A stretch of 7,627 bases of DNA from assembly GCA_017860075.1 (NCBI GenBank), contig JAFNAH010000053.1:1-7627 (forward strand). The letters are read 5' to 3'. Under the pieces are notes generated by a model. That model saw nothing but the letters and a program-made list of their open reading frames with translations. It was not told the origin of the DNA and did no database searches. Below are positions 1 through 7,627 of this stretch, piece by piece. Position 1 is the stretch's first letter; every line of letters begins with the position of its first letter. The position numbers and the translations under genes were made by a program. The stretch comes from Acidobacteriota bacterium. Its GTDB lineage: Bacteria > Acidobacteriota > UBA6911.

Positions 1-282
1 AACCGGTTCATGGGCGAATCCATCACAGTCGCCGGGTTACTGGCCGGCCGGGACATACTGGACGCCCTGGCGCCGATCGATGCAGGCGAATTCGTGGTCA
101 TCCCGGGCGAAGCGCTCTCCCGGCTCGATGGGATCTTCGTGGACGGCCTGTCCCCGGACGATCTGTCGCGCCGCCTCGCGCGTCCGGTCTATCCTTCCGG
201 CAGGACGATGCTCGAATTCTTCAAGCTCCTGACCGCCCGATCCTCGCCCACAATTGCACTTGTCAATGGCCCGCATCTCTAG
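1..282 (+). CDS. DUF512 family protein, C-terminal fragment
   Basis: The reading frame is open from base 1 (N-R-F-M-G-E-S-I-T-V-A-G-L-L) to the TAG at 280-282, so the visible 93 codons are the tail of a longer gene; the ATG at base 10 is internal. The segment N-R-F-x-G-x-S-I-T-V-A-G-L-L-x-G-x-D-I-L, then a hydrophobic strand ending in P (VVIPGEAL) and a late (V/L)D-(G/D)-L-(S/T) segment, is the pattern I know from the C-terminal DUF512 domain. Full proteins of this family are about 430-450 residues, with a PDZ-like N-terminus and a radical-SAM-like middle, so roughly four fifths is missing here. The molecular function of the family is not established. The last 15 or so residues (TARSSPTIALVNGPHL) look like a lineage-specific tail. 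A possible ribH promoter overlaps its 3' end. Family assignment is fairly sure; function is unknown. Confidence 0.75.
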   Translation, partial: NRFMGESITVAGLLAGRDILDALAPIDAGEFVVIPGEALSRLDGIFVDGLSPDDLSRRLARPVYPSGRTMLEFFKLLTARSSPTIALVNGPHL

Positions 283-288
283 GAGAAT
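260..288 (+). promoter_or_regulatory. possible sigma-70-like promoter for ribH operon
   Basis: TTGTCA (260-265, 5 of 6 to TTGACA) is followed by exactly 17 bases and GAGAAT (283-288, 4 of 6 to TATAAT but lacking the first T). It would start RNA near 295, leaving a leader of about 72 bases before ribH. It overlaps the end of the upstream coding region. The weak -10 makes this tentative; ribH could equally be read through from the upstream gene. Confidence 0.3.
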
Positions 289-297
289 CTAGAGTTC

Positions 298-312
298 GGC
301 CGGCGCCCGGCC
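298..312 (+). other. GC hairpin in ribH leader
   Basis: GGCCGG (298-303), loop CGC, CCGGCC (307-312): a perfect 6-bp stem with a 3-base loop in the gap between the DUF512 gene and ribH. No T-run follows, so it is not an intrinsic terminator. It could stabilise or punctuate the transcript, or be chance in GC-rich DNA. Confidence 0.4.
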
Positions 313-340
313 CGCGCGACTCCGCGCCGGTTCGCTCGCG

Positions 341-360
341 CTTCAACTTGAAGAGAGGGG
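341..360 (+). promoter_or_regulatory. dyad adjoining the ribH ribosome binding site
   Basis: CTTCAA-C-TTGAAG (341-353) is a perfect odd-length palindrome ending one base before the Shine-Dalgarno-like GAGGGG (355-360), which sits 6 bases before the ribH ATG. As RNA it folds to a 5-bp stem with a 3-base loop that leaves the ribosome site free. The strong ribosome site supports the ribH start at 367. Whether the dyad has a role is unknown. Confidence 0.5.
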
Positions 361-366
361 ACGGTC

Positions 367-831
367 ATGGCCCAGACGATCCAGGGAAAACTGGAGGCGA
401 AGGGTAGTCGTTTCGCCATAGTCATCAGTCGTTTCAACAATTTTATCAGCGACCGACTCCTGAGCGGGGCGCTGGATGCACTGGACCGCCACGGTGCCGC
501 GCCGGAGGACATCACTGTCGTCTGGGTGCCGGGCTCCTTTGAGATCCCGCTTGTCGCCAAGAGGCTCGCCTTGTCGAACAAGTACGATGCCGTACTCTGT
601 CTCGGCGCCCTCTTGAGGGGCAATACTCCCCATTTCGACCACATTGCGTCAGCGGTCACCAAGGAGATTGGCGCGCTCAGCGTGGAAACCGGCGTGACAG
701 TCATTTACGGTGTCCTCACCTGCGACACGATTGAACAGGCAATCGAGCGGGCCGGCCTCAAATCGGGCAACAAAGGCTTTGAGGCGGCAATGGCGGCGAT
801 CGAGATGGCGCAGGTGATGAAACAGATTTGA
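367..831 (+). CDS. ribH: 6,7-dimethyl-8-ribityllumazine synthase (RibH)
   Basis: This 154-residue cytosolic enzyme condenses 5-amino-6-ribitylaminouracil with 3,4-dihydroxy-2-butanone 4-phosphate to give 6,7-dimethyl-8-ribityllumazine, the penultimate step to riboflavin. Length is typical of the family. Visible landmarks: SRFNNFI near residues 21-27 (substrate-binding Phe and Asn), WVPGSFEIP at 53-61, the RGNTPHFD segment at 84-91 with the proposed catalytic His89, YGVLT at 114-118, and [10 protein letters not shown] at 128-137, where Arg128 and Lys136 match phosphate-binding residues of known enzymes. No key residue is missing. The ATG has a strong GAGGGG ribosome site 6 bases upstream. The fusion partners seen in some genomes are absent, and no other riboflavin gene is in the window. 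nusB follows after 40 bases, a pairing common in many bacteria, so the two are probably cotranscribed. Confidence 0.97.
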   Translation: MAQTIQGKLEAKGSRFAIVISRFNNFISDRLLSGALDALDRHGAAPEDITVVWVPGSFEIPLVAKRLALSNKYDAVLCLGALLRGNTPHFDHIASAVTKEIGALSVETGVTVIYGVLTCDTIEQAIERAGLKSGNKGFEAAMAAIEMAQVMKQI

Positions 832-842
832 AGCCCGGACGA

Positions 843-861
843 CGCCGCGGCAACCGTGGCG
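843..861 (+). promoter_or_regulatory. hairpin just upstream of nusB start
   Basis: CGCCGCGG (843-850), loop CAA, CCGTGGCG (854-861) form an 8-bp stem with one G-U pair, ending 10 bases before the nusB ATG. It fills half of the 40-base ribH-nusB gap. The only ribosome-site-like bases for nusB (GGCGG, 858-862) lie in its 3' arm, so folding could hide them. No T-run follows, so it is not a terminator. Confidence 0.5.
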
Positions 862-871
862 GCCTCATACT

Positions 872-1294
872 ATGGGAATCAGGCGCGTCGCGCGTGAATG
901 CGCTGTCCAGATGTTGTATCAGCGCGACATCGGAAAGCACGATTGCAGATACATCCTCAATTCGTTCTGGGAGATGAATGAGCATTCGCCCCAGGTCAGG
1001 GAGTTCGCAACCCGTCTGTTTGAGGGGAGCGTCGCGAGGCTGAAGGAAATCGACGAGTTGATTCAGTCCCATGCGGAGAACTGGCGACTCAGTCGCATGG
1101 CTGCGGTCGACAGGAACATCCTCAGGCTGGCAGTGTACGAACTCCTTTCCGAGGAGAAGACACCGAGCACGGTTGTCATCAATGAAGCCCTGGAGGTCGC
1201 CAGGAAGTTCTCGACCCACGAATCCGCGCAATTCGTGAACGGCATCCTCGACAGCATCCGAAAGCATCTCAGCTCGAAAAAGGCAGAAGACTAA
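872..1294 (+). CDS. nusB: transcription antitermination factor NusB
   Basis: This 140-residue all-helical RNA-binding protein pairs with NusE (ribosomal protein S10) and binds boxA in rRNA leaders, helping RNA polymerase resist termination. The N-terminal [17 protein letters not shown] (residues 4-20) matches the family's RRxARExALQxLYQxD pattern. The C-terminal half has [22 protein letters not shown] (about 70-91), [12 protein letters not shown] (102-113) and FVNGILDSI (121-129), all family hallmarks. Length is normal (130-160). The ATG at 872 is the only plausible start: between the ribH stop and 872 this frame has no ATG, GTG or TTG. No good ribosome site is seen; a weak GGCGG lies inside a hairpin at 843-861. 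Its stop overlaps the lysS start in TAATG, implying translational coupling. Confidence 0.96.
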   Translation: MGIRRVARECAVQMLYQRDIGKHDCRYILNSFWEMNEHSPQVREFATRLFEGSVARLKEIDELIQSHAENWRLSRMAAVDRNILRLAVYELLSEEKTPSTVVINEALEVARKFSTHESAQFVNGILDSIRKHLSSKKAED

Positions 1295-2829
1295 TGGAAG
1301 CCCCGACCAACCTTGTTGCGCAACGACGTTTCAAGCTGGCCGAACTGAAGCGGAGAGGTTTCGACCCTTACCCTCACCGCTTCGACTTCACGCATAGCAT
1401 CACCGACCTGCGGGCGTCATTTGACAGGCTTACCGGGCCGGAACTGGAAACAAGACCGGAACGGGTCCGCGTGTGCGGACGGGTTATGTCACTCCGGCCC
1501 CAGGGAAAGGCGGGCTTTCTCGATTTGTCGGACGGAGAGCAACGGATCCAGGTCTACATGCGCCGCGACAAGGTCGACGATGCAAGCTACGACCTGTTTC
1601 AGCTTCTCGACCTGGGAGACATACTGGGCGCCGAGGGCGTCCTCTTCAGGACGCGGACGAACGAACTGACCGTGCTGGCTTCGCGCCTTCAGCACCTGTC
1701 CAAGAACCTCATTCCCCTGCCGGAAAAGTGGCATGGACTGACTGACGTCGAGACCCGCTTCCGGCAACGGTACGTGGACCTGATTGTCAATCCCGAGGTG
1801 CGGGCGGTGTTCGCGAAGCGGAGCCGGATCATACGGGAGATCCGCAGCTTTCTGGACAGCAGAGGCTACCTGGAGGTCGAGACGCCGGTGCTGCAGGCGA
1901 TTGCCGGCGGTGCCCTGGCTCGCCCTTTCATCACGCACCACAACGCACTGGATCTTGACCTTTACCTGCGGATCGCGCTTGAACTTTACCTGAAACGCCT
2001 GATCGTCGGCGGCTTCCCCCGGGTCTACGAGCTCAGCCGCATCTTCCGCAACGAGGGGATTTCCACCCAGCACAATCCCGAGTTTACGATGCTGGAGTTT
2101 TATCAGGCCTACAGTGATTTCCGCGACCTGATGGACCTTACCGAGGAGATGATCACGCAGATCGTCGAGGTTGTAACAGGATCGAGAACCGTCACCTACC
2201 AGGATCAGGTGCTGGATTTCAACCGGTGGCAACGCTACTCCCTGCGCGACGCGATTGTCCGTTTCTGGCCCGAGTCCGTTCCCGCGCCTGCAGGTGACGA
2301 TTTGAAGTCACCGGAACGGCTTCGCGCGCTGGCCAGGAGCGTAAACGCAAAGTTCGAGCTGACTGACGGCCCGGGCAAGCTGCTGGCGGCGATTTTCGAA
2401 GAGGTTGCCGAACCGCACCTTATCCAGCCGACCTTCATCTACGACTTCCCGACCGAAGTGTCGCCCCTCTCGAAGACCAAGCCGGACGACCCGGAGACGG
2501 TGGAACGCTTCGAGCTCTATATTGCGGGCATGGAGGTGGCCAACGCCTACTCCGAGCTCAACGATCCCGCCGAGCAGCGCGCCCGGTTCGAGGACCAGCT
2601 GCGTCAACGCGGGCTCGGGGACGACACCGCCCATGCCATGGACGAGGATTACATCCGGGCGCTGAGTTATGGCATGCCGCCCACTGCAGGCGAGGGGATC
2701 GGTATCGATCGCCTGACGATGGTTCTGACCAACTCGCGTTCTATTCGGGAGGTCATCCTGTTCCCGCTGCTGCGGCCTGAGGCCGATACCCTGCCGCAAG
2801 CCCTCGGGGAGGTCGATGCGGACAAATGA
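1294..2829 (+). CDS. lysS: lysyl-tRNA synthetase, class II
   Basis: This 511-residue cytosolic enzyme charges tRNA-Lys with lysine using ATP. Residues ~57-135 form the OB-fold anticodon-binding domain ([21 protein letters not shown]). The class II catalytic core follows: motif 1 around 177-200 ending in VETPVL, then [16 protein letters not shown] (205-220), motif 2 with the FRNEG loop (251-255) and [14 protein letters not shown] (260-273), the acidic [12 protein letters not shown] stretch (414-425), and motif 3 [19 protein letters not shown] (467-485) ending in FPLLRPE. Length is typical (about 490-510). Residue 229 is Leu where E. coli and human enzymes have Pro (RIAPELYLK); I regard this as lineage variation. 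The ATG overlaps the nusB stop by one base and has AAAGG at 1279-1283, 10 bases upstream. The frame stops at TGA 2827-2829, where ATGA begins a chain of tiny ORFs towards lolC. Confidence 0.98.
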   Translation: MEAPTNLVAQRRFKLAELKRRGFDPYPHRFDFTHSITDLRASFDRLTGPELETRPERVRVCGRVMSLRPQGKAGFLDLSDGEQRIQVYMRRDKVDDASYDLFQLLDLGDILGAEGVLFRTRTNELTVLASRLQHLSKNLIPLPEKWHGLTDVETRFRQRYVDLIVNPEVRAVFAKRSRIIREIRSFLDSRGYLEVETPVLQAIAGGALARPFITHHNALDLDLYLRIALELYLKRLIVGGFPRVYELSRIFRNEGISTQHNPEFTMLEFYQAYSDFRDLMDLTEEMITQIVEVVTGSRTVTYQDQVLDFNRWQRYSLRDAIVRFWPESVPAPAGDDLKSPERLRALARSVNAKFELTDGPGKLLAAIFEEVAEPHLIQPTFIYDFPTEVSPLSKTKPDDPETVERFELYIAGMEVANAYSELNDPAEQRARFEDQLRQRGLGDDTAHAMDEDYIRALSYGMPPTAGEGIGIDRLTMVLTNSRSIREVILFPLLRPEADTLPQALGEVDADK

Positions 2830-2890
2830 GGGTCGGCAAGTGACGCCCGGCTTCCTGCCTGCACTCGCGTTCGTCGGTGATTTCCGATGA
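2826..2890 (+). other. two overlapping mini-ORFs bridging lysS and lolC
   Basis: The 57-base gap is covered by two tiny frames joined by 4-base overlaps. ATGA at 2826-2829 combines the lysS stop with an ATG opening a 5-codon frame (MRVGK, stop 2841-2843). GTGA at 2840-2843 combines that stop with a GTG opening a 16-codon frame (MTPGFLPALAFVGDFR, stop 2888-2890), which has GAGGG at 2828-2832, 7 bases upstream. ATGA at 2887-2890 combines that stop with the lolC start. A terminating ribosome could re-initiate at each step. The peptides resemble nothing I know, so I see this as possible coupling rather than real products. Chance is quite possible. Confidence 0.3.
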
Positions 2891-4146
2891 GATTCGAGCT
2901 CTTCGTCGCGCTTCGCTATCTTAGGGCGAAGCGCAAGCAGACGATGGTCTCCGTTGTCTCGGCCATCTCCATCATAGGGATAACTGCGGGCGTGATGGCC
3001 CTGGTCATCGCTCTCGCGCTCTCGACCGGCTTCCGGGAGGACATCCAGACGAAGATCGTGGGAGCAACGGCCCATGTCAACCTGCTCCGCCTGGACAGCA
3101 CGCCGGTGCTGGATTATGAACAGGTCCTCCAGCGTGTAGAGAACGCACCTGGTGTAACGGGGTGTGCGCCGGCGATCTTCAACCAGGTCTTCGTTGCGAG
3201 CCCTCATCGAAACCAGGGGGCGGTGCTGAAGGGCGTCGATCCGAAGCGAGAACGCGAGATCTCGGATTTCTTCTCGCACATTACCTCGGGCGATGCCGGT
3301 GCGCTGGATCGTGCGGCGGCGGACAACGGACAGGAGCAGGCGTCGCGAACCCTGGAAAACATAATCATCGGGAAGGAGATGTCCCGGATCATGGGCGTCC
3401 AGATCGGAGACACCCTGAGGATCTTCTACCCCATGGGGCATCTGACGCCCTTCGGGATGACCGCGGCAGAGAAATCTTTCCGCGTGGCCGCTATCTTCGA
3501 GTCGGGGCTCTGGGATTACGACGCCAATTGGGCATACACGAGCCTCGAGGCCGCCCGTCGGCTCTTCTCGTTTCCGCCGGGCTCCGCATCCGTACTGCAG
3601 TTCAAGACTGTCGACCTCGAGGATGTGGGGCAAGTCTCGGATGAGATTCGCACAGCCGCCGGACCCGGTTTCACAACCACAACGTGGATCGACCTCAACA
3701 AGCCGCTCTTCTCCGCGCTCAAGCTCGAGAAGCTCGTGCTCTTCCTGACGATCAGCCTGATCGTGTTCGTCGCGTCCCTGAACATCGTCACCACTCTGAT
3801 CATGATGGTGATGGAAAAGCAGCGCGACATCGCAATCCTGACGGCGATGGGGGCGACGTCCAGGACCGTTATGTATGTCTTCATGCTCCAGGGATTGATC
3901 ATCGGGCTGATAGGCACGATGATGGGCGCGACCCTCGGTGCCACGGCCTGCTGGGTCATGGACAGCTACAGGTTGATTCACCTCGAGGCCGAGGTCTACA
4001 GCATCCCCTACGTCCCATTTCATTTGAAGTTCTGGGATATAGCGCTCGTTTCGGGAACAGCGCTCCTGATCAGTTTCCTGGCCACCCTGTACCCGGCCCG
4101 AAACGCCTCACGGCTGGACCCGGTGGAGATCCTTCGCTATGAGTGA
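2887..4146 (+). CDS. lolC: lipoprotein-releasing ABC transporter permease (LolC/LolE family)
   Basis: This 419-residue inner-membrane protein should, with LolD, extract lipid-anchored lipoproteins from the inner membrane and hand them to the periplasmic carrier LolA. The start MRFELFVALRYLRAKRK is typical of LolC/E. Topology read from the sequence: TM1 about 22-48 ending in STGF (family MNGF), a large periplasmic MacB-like domain about 50-280, TM2 about 283-308, a cytoplasmic coupling segment EKQRDIAILTAMGAT (310-323), TM3 about 329-358, TM4 about 383-402, and the C-terminal YPARNASRLDPVEILRYE typical of FtsX-type permeases. The ATG is fixed by an in-frame TGA at 2878-2880 and has a weak GGTGA 6 bases upstream. 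Only one permease gene is present before lolD, so the complex may be a homodimer; LolC versus LolE cannot be settled. The end overlaps lolD by 8 bases (ATGAGTGA). Confidence 0.92.
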   Translation: MRFELFVALRYLRAKRKQTMVSVVSAISIIGITAGVMALVIALALSTGFREDIQTKIVGATAHVNLLRLDSTPVLDYEQVLQRVENAPGVTGCAPAIFNQVFVASPHRNQGAVLKGVDPKREREISDFFSHITSGDAGALDRAAADNGQEQASRTLENIIIGKEMSRIMGVQIGDTLRIFYPMGHLTPFGMTAAEKSFRVAAIFESGLWDYDANWAYTSLEAARRLFSFPPGSASVLQFKTVDLEDVGQVSDEIRTAAGPGFTTTTWIDLNKPLFSALKLEKLVLFLTISLIVFVASLNIVTTLIMMVMEKQRDIAILTAMGATSRTVMYVFMLQGLIIGLIGTMMGATLGATACWVMDSYRLIHLEAEVYSIPYVPFHLKFWDIALVSGTALLISFLATLYPARNASRLDPVEILRYE

Positions 4147-4810
4147 ATTCCTGGTGGTGCGCGATCTCTGCAAGAGCTACCGGTCAGGTGCCGGCAGGCT
4201 CGATGTGCTGATCGGCCTGTCCCTGACTCTCGAAAAAGGGCAGATGATCTCCATCACGGGAGTATCCGGCTCGGGGAAGAGCACCCTCCTGCATGTGCTG
4301 GGCGGGATGGACAGGCCGGATGCCGGCACGATTCGTATCGCCGGCAGGGAGTTGCCGGCCCTGGCTCCCGCCGAGCTTTCGAGTTTCAGAAACGAGACCC
4401 TGGGTTTTGTGTTCCAGTTCCACCATCTGCTGCCCGAATTCACCGCAGTCGAGAACGTCATGATGCCGCTTCTGATCCGGGGCGTTCCGGCGCCGGAGGC
4501 GCGCCGCGCCGCGGAGGCGATCCTGGAGGACGTGGGCCTCGGTGCCCGCGTTCAGCACCGGCCGGGCGAACTTTCCGGTGGAGAGCAGCAGCGCGCGGCC
4601 ATTGCGCGAGCGCTGGTCGGAAGGCCTCAACTGATCCTGGCGGACGAACCTACCGGCAACCTGGACCCGCATACCGGGGATTCCATCGGAATGCTCCTGC
4701 ACGAACTGCACGTGAGGCACAATCTCAGCTCGGTCCTTGTCACGCACAACGAGAAACTTGCCCGCATCTGCTCCCGCGTCTACCGGCTCGAGAACGGGAA
4801 GCTGGTGTGA
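4139..4810 (+). CDS. lolD: lipoprotein-releasing ABC transporter ATP-binding protein LolD
   Basis: This 223-residue cytoplasmic ATPase powers lipoprotein release by the adjacent permease. All ABC motifs are intact: Walker A GVSGSGKST (41-49), Q-loop Gln93 within VFQFHHLLPEFTAVENV (91-107), signature LSGGEQQR (145-152), Walker B LILADEP (165-171) with catalytic Glu170, D-loop NLD (174-176) and switch His203 (VTHN). The FQFHHLLPEFTA stretch separates LolD from related MacB-type ATPases. Length is normal (about 220-235). The start lies inside the permease gene (8-base overlap), with GGTGGAG at 4122-4128, 10 bases upstream, so translation is probably coupled and the subunits made in balance. It is probably the last gene of the operon; the 78 bases after it carry a promoter for clpC. 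Confidence 0.96.
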   Translation: MSEFLVVRDLCKSYRSGAGRLDVLIGLSLTLEKGQMISITGVSGSGKSTLLHVLGGMDRPDAGTIRIAGRELPALAPAELSSFRNETLGFVFQFHHLLPEFTAVENVMMPLLIRGVPAPEARRAAEAILEDVGLGARVQHRPGELSGGEQQRAAIARALVGRPQLILADEPTGNLDPHTGDSIGMLLHELHVRHNLSSVLVTHNEKLARICSRVYRLENGKLV

Positions 4811-4823
4811 CTCCACCGTGGCC

Positions 4824-4852
4824 TTTTCACTTGGGTGAATGCTCCGTATAAT
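4824..4852 (+). promoter_or_regulatory. sigma-70-like promoter for clpC
   Basis: A perfect TATAAT (4847-4852) lies 17 bases after TTTTCA (4824-4829, 4 of 6 to TTGACA). Predicted RNA start is near 4859, giving a leader of about 30 bases before the clpC ATG. It sits in the only gap over 60 bases between complete genes after ribH. No CIRCE element (HrcA) or CtsR heptad repeats are seen. A 14-base dyad overlaps the -35 box and spacer. Confidence 0.65.
4826..4839 (+). promoter_or_regulatory. dyad inside clpC promoter, possible operator
   Basis: TTCAC-TTGG-GTGAA is a perfect inverted repeat with 5-base arms and a 4-base centre. It overlaps the last four bases of the -35 box and runs into the spacer, where a repressor would block RNA polymerase. 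It lies upstream of the predicted RNA start, so it would act as DNA, not as an RNA hairpin from this promoter. It is not followed by a T-run, so it does not look like a lolD terminator. I do not recognise the cognate regulator. Confidence 0.4.
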
Positions 4853-4888
4853 AGTGTTTGACCCGTATCAGGAATCGAGCAAAGACAG

Positions 4889-7327
<2,439 letters not shown>

Positions 7328-7328
7328 A

Positions 7329-7360
7329 CAGGGCGGTTGCCCTGCTGAGACACCCCGCCC
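7329..7360 (+). other. competing hairpins just after clpC
   Basis: CAGGGC (7329-7334), loop GGTT, GCCCTG (7339-7344) make a perfect 6-bp stem two bases... after the TGA region of clpC. The bases GGGCGG (7331-7336) can instead pair with CCGCCC (7355-7360), so the two folds exclude each other. Neither is followed by a T-run. It may protect the 3' end of the transcript or be chance in GC-rich sequence. Confidence 0.35.
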
Positions 7361-7377
7361 GTGGCAAATAAATGTGA

Positions 7378-7404
7378 ACGCCTGCAGCCCGCCGGGCGTC
7401 TTTT
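7378..7404 (+). terminator. likely Rho-independent terminator of clpC
   Basis: ACGCC-T-G (7378-7384) pairs with C-G-GGCGT (7393-7399): 7 pairs including one G-U, with an 8-base loop, followed by CTTTTCT (T-run 7401-7404). A compact alternative stem GCCC/GGGC (7387-7390 with 7394-7397) is also possible. It starts 51 bases after the clpC stop. The T-run is short, so termination may be partial. Confidence 0.55.
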
Positions 7405-7569
7405 CTGACAAGGCTCGGTCCGCGAGGGACCTGAAACGTGGCCGAGTCCGGCAGAAGTCCTGGGACTGCGCGAGGCGGCAGAGAGTCCAGCGCAGGGATG
7501 CAGAGCTTTCACCGCGCCGAGCCCCGGGCTTCCTCCATAAGCCTGAAACAGTATGGATTTGACGGTGCC
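7405..7569. other. gene-free structured spacer
   Basis: No credible coding frame is seen: the one + frame crossing it (7374-7562, 62 codons) starts inside the terminator region, has no ribosome site and resembles nothing I know. The sequence holds several short dyads: GGTCC/GGACC (7417-7421 with 7427-7431), AGTC/GACT (7456-7459 region with 7464-7467), CTGCGC/GCGCAG (7466-7471 with 7490-7495) and AGCCC/GGGCT (7520-7524 with 7526-7530). It also has an imperfect direct repeat CGGCAGA(G)AGTCC (7449-7460 and 7476-7488). It does not match tRNA, 6S, SRP, tmRNA or RNase P RNA as I know them. Nothing can be called with confidence. Confidence 0.4.
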
Positions 7570-7598
7570 TTTCCATTACCATATGTCGTCTTTTTAAT
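7570..7598 (+). promoter_or_regulatory. candidate promoter for a gene beyond the right edge
   Basis: TTTCCA (7570-7575, 4 of 6 to TTGACA), 17 bases, TTTAAT (7593-7598, 5 of 6 to TATAAT); predicted RNA start near 7605. The AT-rich patch contrasts with the GC-rich spacer before it. A dyad TATGG (7552-7556) / CCATA (7579-7583) flanks the -35 box. No start codon with a ribosome site follows before the window ends, so the target gene is unseen. Confidence 0.4.
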
Positions 7599-7627
7599 CT
7601 CCAACCTCGACCTCCGGGTCAGGGTGT

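Noticed and set aside
283..366. FMN riboswitch before ribH.
   Set aside because: The gap is only 84 bases and lacks the conserved FMN-element blocks; only simple dyads are present.
1978..1980. Leu at LysRS residue 229 where E. coli and human enzymes have Pro.
   Set aside because: All catalytic motifs are intact and I recall [10 protein letters not shown] in other bacterial LysRS proteins, so it is probably ordinary variation.
1489..2232. A 247-codon minus-strand frame opposite lysS.
   Set aside because: It is fully antisense to conserved LysRS motifs and shows no recognisable domain.
2308..4023. A 571-codon open frame on the minus strand across lysS and lolC.
   Set aside because: It lies antisense to two well-recognised genes, its product is rich in Arg, His, Asp and Gly without any domain I know, and it has no gene-like context. 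It is a shadow of GC-rich codon use.
7374..7562. A 62-codon + frame after clpC.
   Set aside because: It starts four bases before the terminator stem, has no ribosome site, and encodes an Arg-rich sequence with no family resemblance.

Overview
This is an ordinary housekeeping stretch of a bacterial chromosome. All six recognisable full or partial genes lie on the + strand and are packed tightly. I read about 60% G+C by eye. The set suggests a diderm (Gram-negative) bacterium, most likely Acidobacteriota. It has an outer-membrane lipoprotein export pair (LolC/E-type permease plus LolD ATPase). It also has a UVR-domain ClpC, which is usual in Gram-positives, cyanobacteria and some diderm phyla but not in Proteobacteria such as E. 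coli. The ClpC segment around the first pore loop (AGTKYRGQFEERLK) looks like acidobacterial ClpC from memory. The phylum is an inference, not a measurement.

Layout. Positions 1-282 hold the last 93 codons of a DUF512-type protein whose start lies outside the window. A possible promoter (260-288) and a leader with two small dyads precede ribH (367-831, lumazine synthase). Then come nusB (872-1294, antitermination factor), lysS (1294-2829, class II lysyl-tRNA synthetase), a LolC/E-family permease (2887-4146) and lolD (4139-4810). nusB/lysS overlap by 1 base and lolC/lolD by 8 bases. The other gaps in this run are 40 and 57 bases, so ribH-nusB-lysS-lolC-lolD is probably one transcript. clpC (4889-7327) follows a 78-base gap that carries a good sigma-70-like promoter with a dyad in its spacer, so it probably forms its own unit. 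It ends with a likely Rho-independent terminator (7378-7404). The last ~220 bases contain no credible gene. They hold several short GC-rich stem-loops, an imperfect repeat and a candidate promoter for a gene beyond the right edge.

How the genes work together. ribH makes the riboflavin precursor. NusB and LysRS serve transcription and translation. LolC/D releases lipoproteins from the inner membrane. ClpC with ClpP carries out regulated protein unfolding and degradation. They are linked by growth-related roles rather than by one pathway. I found no mobile element, CRISPR array, defence system, tRNA or rRNA, and no evidence of an undescribed multi-gene system. The oddest details are between the genes: a chain of start/stop overlaps bridging lysS to lolC, a hairpin that could cover the weak nusB ribosome site, and a dyad inside the clpC promoter.
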